DNA of 64,000 nucleotides, from positions 1,302,001 to 1,366,000 of the forward strand of contig NW_004457735.1 of assembly GCF_000203815.1 (NCBI RefSeq). The letters run 5' to 3'. Made by a program: the position numbers and the translations under genes. The notes under the pieces were generated by a model. The model did not search any database. It was not told the DNA's origin and saw only the letters and a program-made list of their open reading frames with translations. The first letter of the stretch is position 1. Each line of letters starts with the position of its first letter. Origin of the DNA: Cavenderia fasciculata (taxonomy: Eukaryota; Evosea; Eumycetozoa; Acytosteliales; Cavenderiaceae). Shown here piece after piece: positions 13,816 to 23,821 of the stretch.

Positions 13816-14031
13816 TCAATTAACAATCTCTAAATTGCAATCAAACAGTCGTAAGCGTTGAACAACGGCAATGCCTGTGATGAGGGCAAAGCCGCTGAAC
13901 ATCCCTTCAAATGCGTTGCGTTTTTCTTTGATTAATTTAAAAGAAGCGCCAAATCCCAGCAGATTCATATGAAAACGACCTTCCCATTCGTTATCTGATT
14001 CGGATGAACCGACGTTTCTTTCTTTAAATGG
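13816..14031 (-). pseudogene. coding-like fragment with atypical codon use
   Basis: Seventy-one sense codons run on the minus strand to a TGA, with no good start codon. The translation includes EWEGRFHMNLLGFGASFKLI and NAFEGMFSGFALITGIAVVQ, the latter being a likely membrane or amphipathic helix. Codons such as CTG CTG, CGC, AGC and GGC are frequent, while neighbouring genes prefer A/T-ending codons and AGA for Arg. This gives a bacterial flavour. It could be a lone exon, a relic gene or transferred DNA. I do not recognise the family. Confidence 0.35.
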
Positions 14032-14450
14032 TTATACGAATAGCTTTGGTTTTTTGTACACCTCTGTTTGTTTGTGCAATGTCAATCAATGCAACCCGTT
14101 TCCCATCACCCATCAATTAAGATAATCTCGATTAACATAATCCAAGAGTGACCTTTGGCGATCGCCCACAATGTCAGATATTGGGGTGTGTTTGTTTTGA
14201 TTGATTGATTGATAGGGAATAAAAAAGGAAACAAATAAAGATAAAGATAAAGTTTGAGTTGTATACACCCAAACCCAACAAATAATAAGATACATTTATA
14301 ATATCGAATGATGATTACAGGTCATTTCTACCCCCCTGTCACTCGCACAACTTTAAAAATTAATTAAATTAAATTTTAGTTTAGTTTTATTGTGTTAAAT
14401 AATCATATTCAAAAGACGAAAGATAAGAAGAAGAGAGAAGAAGAGAAAAG
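14032..14450. other. intergenic, upstream of the twin-CX9C gene
   Basis: On the minus strand a second short coding-like stretch (about 14113-14190, ending VNRDYLN) includes the palindrome GGCGATCGCC. The last 100 bases before 14451 are AT-rich with an A/G-rich leader, as expected just upstream of a dictyostelid start codon. Confidence 0.4.
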
Positions 14451-14791
14451 ATGAATACATTTAATGAAAAGATAGATAGTGTAAAGAAGCAATTACAAGA
14501 TACACCAATCAATACAGCAAAGATCATTAGCAATGTAGAGAGAATACATCAAGACCAATTCAAAACTTTTAGATCAACACAAGAAACTAATAATACTACT
14601 TCTGCTTCTTTAGAGTTTGTATCACAATCTAACAACACCTATATGTGATTACACTTTACTTATAATTTACCTTCAGTTTTTGTAACAATGAAGAATCACA
14701 ATTGATTGATTGCTTAAAGACATCCCCATCAAAATGTAATGGTTTTGTTGAAGTTTATTCTAGTTGTATTTCACAATTCACTCGAGATTAA
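14451..14791 (+). CDS. twin CX9C (CHCH) protein, MICOS MIC19/CHCHD3-like
   Basis: Two exons, 14451-14614 and 14677-14791, separated by a 62-bp intron (donor GTTTGT, acceptor CTTCAG), encode 92 residues. The N-terminal half is helical and charged (MNTFNEKIDSVKKQLQD). The C-terminal half, all in exon 2, has a perfect twin CX9C motif: CNNEESQLIDC, a seven-residue linker, then CNGFVEVYSSC. This spacing defines CHCH proteins imported and oxidised by the Mia40 pathway in the mitochondrial intermembrane space. The long N-terminal helix before a C-terminal CHCH resembles MIC19/MIC25, subunits of the cristae-junction complex. Other CHCH families remain possible. A donor at 14645 would leave a 32-bp intron, which is too short. 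Confidence 0.75.
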
Positions 14792-15166
14792 GGTGTAGAA
14801 TGGATAGATTAGATAGAATAACTTGTACAATAAATATTTAAAGGAACTTCACCATCAAAAGGAAGAAGATCTTGCACATGTGGAAACGCAAACAAACACA
14901 CAAACACAAACCAAATCTTGGAATCAAACAACCTCAAAGAAAGATGAGTGCGTAACTCTGTTGTTGCATTCATCATTCACATGAATACTAATACTATTAT
15001 TAGTATTCATCATGTAAGTTGGTTGTACAATATGATAAAAAGTCAATCGGTAAATGCTATTGGTTGGTTGGTTGGTTGTGGGTTGGACCACTGACTGAAT
15101 CGTCGTTATGATCATACATACACATACATACATACATACACATACATACATATATGTTCGCTGGAA
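14792..15166. other. intergenic with ATAC microsatellite
   Basis: AT-rich 3' flank of the CHCH gene. It holds GGTT repeats near 15061-15077 and a CATA/CACATA microsatellite at about 15113-15154. No gene seen. Confidence 0.6.
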
Positions 15167-15598
15167 ATGACAACCCATTCAAAGCAATCGATTTTTGACC
15201 AGATACGGGAACATCAAAGACAATATCAACAAATATCCACCACCACCACCACCACCACCACTACCACCATCAAACAGACAGACAATCAATCAATCAACAA
15301 AACCAAACCAAAGAGCACCATTTGATATCAACATCAATTAGATAGGAAGCTCATTTCCGCTTTCTCTCTCTTATTACTCGAATTGGAATTCGCCAAACAC
15401 AACATAATATCTCTAGAGAGATTGATGACTGACATGAATTTTGTGGAGAAGGAGGAAAGAGGAGGGTGTTGTATATTTTTGGACCTCCTAATATGTCTGT
15501 CCTCCTCACCCCTATATCGAGAACATACCATTTATTGGTATCTATTGATAATGATAGTGATAGTGTTCGTGGGTAAAACAGGCAAATACATCAAGTAG
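15167..15598 (+). pseudogene. possible broken or read-through gene of unknown function
   Basis: From the ATG at 15167, 52 codons (MTTHSKQSIFDQIREHQRQY, then a Thr run from a CCA-type repeat) reach a TGA at 15323. The same frame then stays open for 91 codons to 15598 and reads like real helical protein: QLDRKLISAFSLLLLELEFA, then ISLERLMTDMNFVEKEERGG. No GT donor lies between 15170 and the TGA, so an intron cannot remove the stop. It may be a host pseudogene, a strain-specific nonsense allele, or chance. No family is recognised. Confidence 0.3.
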
Positions 15599-17585
15599 AT
15601 GATGTCAATGCTTGCTGAGTGGTGGTAGTGGTGGTAGAGTTGGAAGTTGGACAACCAAATAGAGATTGGTGGTTGTGATCTGTTGATACTCACAAGTTTA
15701 ACCCCAATTATTTAATTTTAGAACGTACGTGTTTGAATAAAAATCCAAACAGATAATTGAACAGACCAACTCAACCACTTCACCTACCACCATTCATATT
15801 AATTAAATGCATGCAACCATCAAACACCTACCACTTGCTTTTCACTCACACTTTTTTTTTTTTTGGATGCGATTTTCCAAACAAGGTAATTTCCTCCCTT
15901 CAATCCACCCTTATACGATTGTTCTTTTGGGTTATTGCTGCTGCTGCTGCTGTTGCAACAGTACTGCACTGGATTTATTTCTGCTGCTGTTGTTACCGCT
16001 GCTGCTGCTGCTGCTGTTGGTTGATTGGTGATCCTCCTCTTGATTTTATTATCCATCACTATCATCATCATCATCACTATCATCACTATCATCACTATCA
16101 TCAAACCAATAACTAACAAACAATAACATAATATCCATTTCCATCCATCTGTGATTTGATCGTGATGGGTTTGGAAAGAATATCTACTTGACAACGCACT
16201 CTCACATACACCACGCACTCTCATTAAAAAAAAACTCTCAACATCAACTCACAACTCTTTGTTTGGTGGTCTGTTGCCAAATAAATCATCATCATTTTCG
16301 TATATCCCCAAATCAAATGATTTGATTGTTTAAATTAATCATAATTTATCACATATATATATTTATATTTGTTTTTCTCTTAATTCCAACAACAAAACTA
16401 ATTTATTTTTCGCTGGCTGGATATTTTGTTGTCCGCCCGTCAGTCTGTCAGTCCAGTCAATCGTAAAAAAATATTAAATACAAATATCCATTCATTCATT
16501 CATCCATATCTATCCACCAATTCCATACTTGCACTTTTATCCCGAGTCTGCTCGGTTCCAGTAGTACACAATAATAATAATAATAATAATAATAATAGTA
16601 ATAGTAATAATAATTTTATAATATATATATTGAAATTAAATCTCCAAAGAAACAAGAACCATAAGAACAAGAACTATAGAATATTTCTAAATAGGGTAAT
16701 TATCAGTACTAGTACAAAACAACTTGTATTATTTTAGTCTTTTCCAATCGCGCCCACCTTTTCAAAAAAATCAAAAAAAATCCTACTCTAACCAATCATC
16801 ATTCGGGACCAAGAGTTGTTTTGTGAACAGACACAACACACAGGTTGGCACTTTGCTTCTGCTCCTGCTGCTGAGATTAATCAAGATGATCAAACGGTAG
16901 ACACTTTGTTTATTCTTTTCTTTTACTACTCCTACTACTGTGATTGTGTAATCAATCAATGTTTGTTTAGAAGAGTAATCATTTTTCATTGAGCCCAACA
17001 CACACACCCCTGCTCTCCTCCTCTTACATATTAGCTGAATCAAAAACAAAAAGACACAACACCACACGATCAGATACATCAGCAACAGACACAGTAGAGC
17101 ATCCACAATCAACATCATCAGTAATACTATAATCATCAGAGTACTTTTTGTTGTTTCATTTCTTTTAAATACCATAGACCAAGACAAGACAAAGCAGTAG
17201 TTAGCAGCAAGACAACCAAGAAGATCTTCAATTTCGTTTATTGTGTGTCTGTGTCTATGTCTGTCACCGTTATTTAAATTCATATAGATAGAAGAGATGA
17301 ATTAAAATCCCTTGTTTAGATTGTTTAATATATTTTTTCATTTAGATTTAAAAGAGAACAACTACACTACAACAACTCTCTGTTCTCCTTATTTATTTAT
17401 ATATATATACTATTTAGTATTTATAATTTGTTTATTATATTGTAATTATTGTACATTCAATTAACGACCATCATATTATTATTATTATTATTCCTATATA
17501 TTAGATATACATATACATATCATACCTCCTCCTCGATTTCTTTTTTTCTACATCAATCCAAAAATAAATATATACATAAACTACA
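15599..17585. other. long gene-poor upstream region of the poly-Gln gene
   Basis: About 2 kb of AT-rich DNA with dense simple repeats: GCT/GCTGTT runs (15950-16015), ATC/ATCACT repeats (16050-16105) and AAT repeats (16570-16615). Long upstream regions of this kind are common ahead of regulated dictyostelid genes. One 166-codon minus-strand ORF lies inside and is listed separately. Confidence 0.5.
16783..17283 (-). CDS. doubtful 166-residue ORF with membrane-like segment
   Basis: An ATG-started open frame on the minus strand encodes MNLNNGDRHRHRHTINEIED and a hydrophobic stretch of about 40 residues (LMIIVLLMMLIVDALLCLLL and following), then a KRRR cluster. Its length is unusual for this AT-rich region. 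Codon choice (many CTG and GTG) is unlike the well-supported neighbours, and no family is recognised. It could equally be a chance frame in promoter DNA of the downstream gene. Confidence 0.2.
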   Translation of the reverse strand: MNLNNGDRHRHRHTINEIEDLLGCLAANYCFVLSWSMVFKRNETTKSTLMIIVLLMMLIVDALLCLLLMYLIVWCCVFLFLIQLICKRRRAGVCVLGSMKNDYSSKQTLIDYTITVVGVVKEKNKQSVYRLIILINLSSRSRSKVPTCVLCLFTKQLLVPNDDWLE

Positions 17586-17634
17586 ATGATTGCACAAACT
17601 CATGGACAACATGTAGTTGGATCACCAATACATC

Positions 17635-17674
<40 letters not shown>

Positions 17675-18443
17675 CCAACATCAACAACAACAACAATATT
17701 TACATCAACAACAAATGTATCAACAACATTTGAAACAACAACAACAACAACAACAACAACTTCAAATGCACCATCAACAGCAACAACAACATCATCAACA
17801 ACATCAACACCAACAACACCAACTTCAACAACAATCATCATCATTTGTTGATCAAGCACAAAAGAATGAATTCCAAACAAATCCAAACCAAATCAATATT
17901 AATAATAATAATAATCATTTACAACAACAACAACAACAACAACAATCGAATGAAGAGGCAAAACAAAACAAATCAAATGATAACAATAACAACAAGGACA
18001 AAGAAATAATAATTCATGAATCAACAAAAATCAAGGAAGAAGTAACAAACAATCAAAATAGTAATAATAATAGTTATAATAATTCCACACCGGGTAGTAA
18101 TAGTGTAATACCAACTCAACCATATCTAACACCTTCATTATTATCATCAAACTATCCACCATCGGGAGGTAATAATAATGGTGGACCAGAAGAATACAAT
18201 TGGATTTTGTCATTTTTAGATATAGATAATTCAACTAGTACTCTGGATAATCAACAACAACCACCACCACCACAACCTACACAACCTACACAACCAAATC
18301 AGGCAACAACCACCACCACCAACACCAACACCACAGCACCATCCACATCATCATCATCATCATCATCAACATCAAATGGTCAAGAAAATAATCCAACATC
18401 AATAACCAGTTCCACTCCATCCTCTCAAACTTCAACCACCTAA
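17586..18443 (+). CDS. poly-Gln/Asn low-complexity protein, possible regulator
   Basis: A single exon of 285 residues. Residues ~18-100 are almost entirely Gln with His (CAA runs at nt 17632-17830). Asn, Ser, Thr and Pro tracts follow. The only complex segment is EEYNWILSFLDIDNSTSTLD (nt 18187-18246). Its aromatic, leucine and acidic mix resembles an activation-type short motif. No DNA-binding or catalytic domain is visible. The long upstream region suggests regulated expression. Being the sole non-repetitive part, this motif is probably the functional one. Exact function unknown. Confidence 0.7.
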
Positions 18444-18720
18444 AATCCAATCCACCATTGAATAAAATATCATCATCTTTTATAAATTACTAAATAATCT
18501 TGCTTTTGTTTGATTCTATTTGGAATGCCTGACAAACAGTCATGGAACCAATGTTTAGGCTAAAAAGCAATGTTGTTTGTTTTCTATTTGTATATGTATT
18601 ATATTATATTAACGAGTATACTTACTGACTGCTAATTGATTTGATTACTTTTACCTTTTAATGTTTATATTAATAGAGAAAAGAAAAAGAAAAAGAAAAA
18701 AAAGAATAAGAAGAAAAAAA
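18444..18720. other. short intergenic spacer ending in A/G-rich tract
   Basis: AT-rich spacer. The last 60 bases (18675-18722) are an A-rich purine tract directly ahead of the damaged coding-like flank. No gene seen. Confidence 0.5.
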
Positions 18721-19891
18721 GGTTAGGTACACCTTATGTTGAACCTGGTACTATAGTTGAAGGTGTAAATGATGAACACAACTACACTTATGACTATGGA
18801 AATGTTGTGGATGTATAAAAGGTTGATACTGAAAAGAATTGGACCGAAGAAACTCTGGGACAATACTTAAAGGACGCTGGTTTTGTAAGAGGTTGAGGCG
18901 TTACTGGTACACACAAAGATGATCTCATGCCAATCTATGTTTTGCAAGGAGGCTATATGTAGAGGTTTCAAAATATGAGCCTCCCGATGAAGAAGATGAT
19001 ATGCGTATGCTCAAGGTTACGGGTAATCCTGCTGCCGACTTTACCCGAGCCTATTCTGTGATTGGGTCACCCTTTTCTGAAATGTGGAAATTGGTTCTAC
19101 CACCGTCGTTTGTGACGATGCAAGCGTTGCTTGTAGTGGCGTCGTACGTGTTGAAGTTCCCTGGCTACGGCCGTGGCACTTTGCCCAATACTGTCAAGCA
19201 TGTGCTCGTCAAGATGATCCGCGAGGTTCCACGTCTCTTCCCCGACCTCGGTATCAAGATTCGGTACTTTCACAACAAGTACTATGGTCTTGGCGACCAA
19301 CAACGAACGGTGAAATGGGATCTTGCCAAGATGAGCCAGTATCTACAAGGCAACAGCATCAGACAGTACTCGACCACTCGGTACTCGGATACCCAAGACA
19401 GCCACGATTGCTGCATTGCGATATGCAAGGCTATCATGGGTGCCATCATCATGAAGAATAATCAGAGCATCTATACAGAGGAACAGGTCAAGCAGTTGTT
19501 GGAACAAGAAGAGACGAGTGTCGAGGCGGCATTGGACCAGATGGGACGTATGGGGTTGCCCCACTGGAGAACGCTGTCTGATTATGTGCTGCATATGCGA
19601 ATGTATGTGCTCGTTGTAACTCTCATGGCATTCCAGTCTGGCGTAAAGAACTATGTTTCTCCGGTATTGATCGATGGTCTTCAGACAGAGATTCTCGATA
19701 CTTTGGAGTTTGCCCATTTCCAATTTGACCAAGACATGCAAACTACATTCAACAAATTTTATAGGGAAATATTCCATGATACCAAAAGTCACGAGAAAGC
19801 AAAAGTCATGTTTAACATGATGCAAACTCTAAACCTTGACTTTGACAATATCCCAAACATGGAAAAATTAAAACAATTATTCTCCAAATAA
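18721..19891 (+). pseudogene. unrecognised protein gene with broken 5' portion
   Basis: From the ATG at 19001 a clean frame runs 296 codons to 19891 (MRMLKVTGNPAADFTRAYSV to MEKLKQLFSK). It is rich in helices and uses C/G-ending codons, as highly expressed genes of this genome seem to. The 280 bases upstream are also coding-like but are interrupted about three times, so the full-length gene looks broken while its last ~300 codons look whole. No TATA or leader is obvious before 19001. I do not recognise the family and cannot say whether it began as a host gene or as an inserted element. A shorter protein starting at 19001 might still be made. Confidence 0.5.
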
Positions 19892-20129
19892 ATAATATAC
19901 AAAAAAAGAAATTAAGAAATAAAGGTGGCTATCGACTCACCAAAGAGCAAACAGGAAGATATATAATTAAAAAAAAGACATCAACATATTAATTAAAGAT
20001 CATAACAACAACAACAACTTTATGAATGTGCAATTTAAGACGAATAAAGAAGACAAGTATTGTAGGTGTTTAGAAAAAAAAAAAAGTACACTACTTTTTT
20101 TTTTTTTTTGTTATTTAATATTTATTAAT

Positions 20130-21116
20130 TTAAATATCGGTAAAGGTAACGGTAGCATTGCCGTTTGGTAAAAGGTTCTTCTTCATTTGATACATTCTTT
20201 CATCGGCACATTTAATCAACTTGTCGGTTTGAGTTGATTGTGATTTGTTGAACACAACACCTCCAAAGGAAAGAGTTACTATGATTGAGGTGGAGTTGTT
20301 GAGTTGGACAGTGTCGCATTGGACACTTGAGAGGTAGCTGGAAATGAATTGGTCAGCTTGTGTGTTTGATTCTACATTGCGCTTGACAATGAGGAATTCA
20401 TCGCCAGAAAGGCGGACTGGGAGAACTGACTCGTCGGCGAATTGTTGGAAACGATCGGCAACTGATCTGAGGACAACGTCACCATTGTCGTGTCCATGGG
20501 TATCGTTGATTTGTTTGAATTTGTTGAGATCGATAAAGTAGATTGAGCATTGTTCAGATGAAGACTTGGCACAAAACTTTTGGATCTTGTTGTTGAGGTG
20601 GTATCTATTTTGGAGACCAGTGAGTGCATCGTGGGTCAAGGTATTCTTGAGCTTCTTGAGTTGTTGTTTCTCTTGGCTGTTGTCAATCATGATTCCTTGG
20701 AAGACATTGGTCGAAGCATCATACTTTCCAGTAAGACGGTAATAGGAAGAGCAGCTCTTGCTCTTGATTTGAACGTCACTTGGTGAAAATTGATTCATTG
20801 ATGAGATGATATTGTTTTGGAGGGTGATTGAGTCGATGAGATATGATTGACAGAATTGTTCAAGTGATACTGAACTATTATTGGTTTTAACAATACGATT
20901 GTTAAAGTTGATTTCTAAAATACTGATTGATTGATTGGATGAAAGTATTTCCATAAAGCGACTTGATGACTTCTTGTCACGCTTTTGGATGGTATATAAG
21001 AAAACAATGATACAAAAGGCAATGTAGAAATAGTTGGTTGGGAATAGTGTGGTTGGGAATCTATCCAAAGATTGTCTTTGGATGAGTTGATTAAAGTTGA
21101 TAATTTCAATTGCCAT
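20130..21116 (-). CDS. dgcA: diguanylate cyclase, DgcA-like (SGDEF)
   Basis: A single exon of 328 residues. One membrane helix (~24-42, FPTNYFYIAFCIIVFLYTIQ) is followed by a PAS-like region and a GGDEF domain beginning DALTGLQNRYHLNNKI. Substrate and metal residues are present: FIDLNKFKQINDTHGHDNGD, and the signature at residues 237-241, which reads SGDEF. The upstream inhibitory-site position, RxxD in many bacterial enzymes, reads DESV, so product feedback by that site should be absent. Dictyostelids are the eukaryotes known to make c-di-GMP; D. discoideum DgcA makes it as the stalk-inducing signal. The symbol is given by family. Several dgc paralogues are possible. The 5' flank on the minus strand is a ~930-bp gene-free region. 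Confidence 0.88.
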   Translation of the reverse strand: MAIEIINFNQLIQRQSLDRFPTTLFPTNYFYIAFCIIVFLYTIQKRDKKSSSRFMEILSSNQSISILEINFNNRIVKTNNSSVSLEQFCQSYLIDSITLQNNIISSMNQFSPSDVQIKSKSCSSYYRLTGKYDASTNVFQGIMIDNSQEKQQLKKLKNTLTHDALTGLQNRYHLNNKIQKFCAKSSSEQCSIYFIDLNKFKQINDTHGHDNGDVVLRSVADRFQQFADESVLPVRLSGDEFLIVKRNVESNTQADQFISSYLSSVQCDTVQLNNSTSIIVTLSFGGVVFNKSQSTQTDKLIKCADERMYQMKKNLLPNGNATVTFTDI

Positions 21117-22046
21117 TTTTTAATATTGTGTATGGTAGTTGTTGTGAATTTAATTATTAAATTGTTGATTGTTTGATTTGTGATTTAAATAATGAATCGA
21201 AAGTTGCTCTATTTATACTAAACGGTTGCACTGTAAAAGGAAAGATGAACAATTTAATATTTAACTCAATTATTGGTGCGAACTGATCATTTTACCTATT
21301 TTGAACATCTTCTAGTTTTGGGTAATGATAATACTCCAATGATTACCATTTTAAAGCAACTACTCGCTTTGGTAAATGATAATATTCCAGTGATTACCAT
21401 TTTTATACTTAGGTTTTATGTTTGATCAAGAAGAGAGCAACCGAACATTGTACTTTGTTTTTGATCATTATCTGTGCGAGAATGAAACAATATCCATATC
21501 TGTAGTGATTGATAACAATGATCGAATGAATTGTGTAGTTTGAAATGATCTCTTACATATGCCTGATGATGGTGATCCCTTTACTCAAAAGTTGTCACCA
21601 ACGACTCGACTTTGATGATCACCATTTGATAACAACCATGATGATCAAAATTTTAAACAATGAATGAACGATTAGTTGTGTTTTAAAACAATACCCACCA
21701 TTCTTAAAATGGGAATATTAATAGTGATCATTTTTTGTTTTAGCAAAATGGTTTGTGTGGTTCAAAATTAAAAGGTGTTTTAGGATAGAGTTGCTTATTT
21801 TGGTACTGTCGAATCACAATAGATCTTTTAACCTATACTTGCTCTGACTTTCAACCATCTTGATGAATCAAATATTCTATTATACCAACCGCTTTTACAA
21901 GTTGTTATTATTCCTGCCTTCCTTCATCCTACAATGAGATTATTTTAATTCATCAATATAATTATTTCCATTGCTGAATGACTTTAATATGTATTTAGTA
22001 ATTCTCTTAGCAATCATTTGACTTTAACAATTAATCTTTAATTTAT
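21117..22046. other. gene-free interval with hairpin-forming direct repeats
   Basis: This is upstream of the diguanylate cyclase gene. It contains two related copies of a unit starting GGTAA.TGATAATA and ending GATTACCATTT (21321-21350 and 21371-21401); each copy is flanked by its own GGTAA/TTACC inverted repeat. No coding signal seen. Confidence 0.55.
21321..21401. repeat. two imperfect direct repeats, each with internal inverted repeat
   Basis: Copy 1 spans 21321-21350 and copy 2 spans 21371-21401. They share about 25 of 30 positions and each starts GGTAA and ends TTACC, so each could fold or bind a dimeric regulator. They lie about 200-285 bp upstream of the cyclase start, inside its likely promoter. 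Confidence 0.5.
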
Positions 22047-22397
22047 TTAAGCTTGGTAAAAAACTGGAAGAGAGGGGACGATTCTTGCAAGTCCAAATAA
22101 TTGATCAGACGCACTCTCTTGCGTTGTTGGTATTGATACTTTACACATCTCTGAATGATAGTCTTGTAAAAATGATTCTCGTTCCACAAAAGTAAATGTT
22201 TCTGATCCAAACTGAATCATGTATTGTATAGTGTCATGAAATCCAGTAAGGGGAGGAACTCGATAACTACCTTCAGGAGGTTTGTAAAAACTAATATCAA
22301 ATTCACCATCCTCATTCCTTTTGACAATTACCATTGTTAGATGGTCTGGTGTTGAACTGAATTTTAAAAATGCAAATGATCTATTATTCTTTTGTTG

Positions 22398-22429
<32 letters not shown>

Positions 22430-23385
22430 ATTCCATAAACTTGGGAATATAAACTTCTCTAATGTATGGATCTTGTTCGACAGGATAATGTCCTCTTGGG
22501 AAATTTTTAAAAGGACAAATATATCTATATAGAAATGAATAGTAGTAGATTAGGTTAGGTTAAGTTTGATACTCAAACAAATAAATAAATAAATAAATAA
22601 ATAATACTAATTTAAATATTTACCCTTTTGTATAAAGTAGACTTCTTTTTTTAGACCTTTTGATAAATTGTCTAAGAGGCTTTTCCTCCAGAGCGCACAA
22701 GTCTTTAAAACTAACTGGTACTTGTGGACAATGTGGAATGTATGAGTTGAATGTTTCCAAAAATGATTTGAGTGGTGTGAAAACTATTCTACCTTTAGGG
22801 TCTCTTGAAGCTATAAAATAGGTGTTTGGTTTCTTTGACTCTAAATCTGTGAGGTTTTGAAAGATAACCTTTGGTTTTCCTTTGCTGGCTCTCTCTTTTC
22901 CTTCATGTTGATCGTAGAGAATACCAGCTACGTTGAGTCCAGTTTTTAAAGATACCCTGAAATAGATAAATATCTTTCTTTCTCCAACCGAGCTGACCAT
23001 GAGTGACACACTTGCTCTGATAGCCTCTTTGATGAGTTGCTCTTGATCTCCTACACACCAAAAATAATCATTCAACCATAAAAATTGTACTCTAGGTTTC
23101 TTGAACCAACTCTTTATCATTTTCAATTTCTGTATATCATCTTGGATGAGTGAAAGTTTGATATCTTTAAAAAATCAAATCATTAATGTTAGGAGTTAAG
23201 GAATGTAAAGGAGCCATCATCAATGATCATGCATTGCGTAGGTAGGTAGGTAGGTACAACTTACTATTTTTATCTTCTTGTGTAAATGGTCTTAAATGAC
23301 GAAACCAAGGATTATCTATAAAATCTGTACTTGGTGCTGAACTCTGTGGATGCAGTTGTTTGTATTTTGGATCTATTGCTTGCAT
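22047..23385 (-). CDS. unrecognised three-exon protein
   Basis: Minus-strand exons 23385-23265, 23164-22624 and 22524-22047 join in frame (phases 1 and 2) to 379 residues. The start context is CAAATGCAAGC. Recognisable local features are a conserved-looking N-terminal NPWFRHLRPFTQEDKN, a mixed alpha/beta core (RVQFLWLNDYFWCVGDQEQL, ERKIFIYFRVSLKTGLNVAG), a basic patch KRSKKRS, and an Asn tract near the exon 3 start region (after IPKFMEL). Beta-rich sequence with alternating hydrophobics fills both halves. No signal peptide or membrane span is present. I cannot assign a family. The gene looks intact. Confidence 0.75.
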
Positions 23386-23821
23386 TTGTTAGTTATTGGA
23401 ACTATATATATATATTTAATATTATTATTATTATTATTGTGAAGAAAGGATAATCTTATAATATTGAGTATGTTTATTTAATAACCATAATGATTATTCA
23501 TCGATTCCCCTTCTCTCTCTCCCTCATCATTCCTGGGAAGGTGTGAGGAGTGGTGGTTGTGTGCGTGTGTGTGTGTTATCTTTTAAACCATCTCTTCTTC
23601 TTTTTTTAATTAAACCAATGAAACTAATTTGATAAACCTTGTCTACCAACCTAATCACTCGAACTGACAAGCTGACTCTTCGTTGTATGATTTTAACAAA
23701 AAACAATAAAATAAATGAACAGCAACGAAGTGTTGTCCGTCAATCATTTGAGTAATAAATAACATAGTACTCAACAACATATTTACTATATAGATAGTTA
23801 TAAATATATATATATTACGAA
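23386..23821. other. divergent promoter region
   Basis: Shared upstream region of the unknown minus-strand gene and the plus-strand amine oxidase. It has an ATT trinucleotide repeat (about 23418-23441), a GTGT stretch (23556-23577) and TATATATATA close to 23806-23817, just before the oxidase start. Confidence 0.5.

Noticed and set aside
13870-13905. C/D-box-like TGATGA and CTGA pair
   Set aside because: The boxes are only ~20 bases apart, no terminal stem; the region reads as protein on the other strand.
14645-14676. Alternative donor for the twin-CX9C gene
   Set aside because: It leaves a 32-bp intron, shorter than any other intron here; the 62-bp intron from 14615 has the same phase.
15757-16116. 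119-codon ORF with Ala and Cys runs
   Set aside because: Frames built on GCT/TGC and CAT repeats; low complexity, no start context, no family.
16426-16737. 103-codon ORF with Asn run
   Set aside because: AAT repeat plus AT-rich frame; no recognisable domain, no exons to join.
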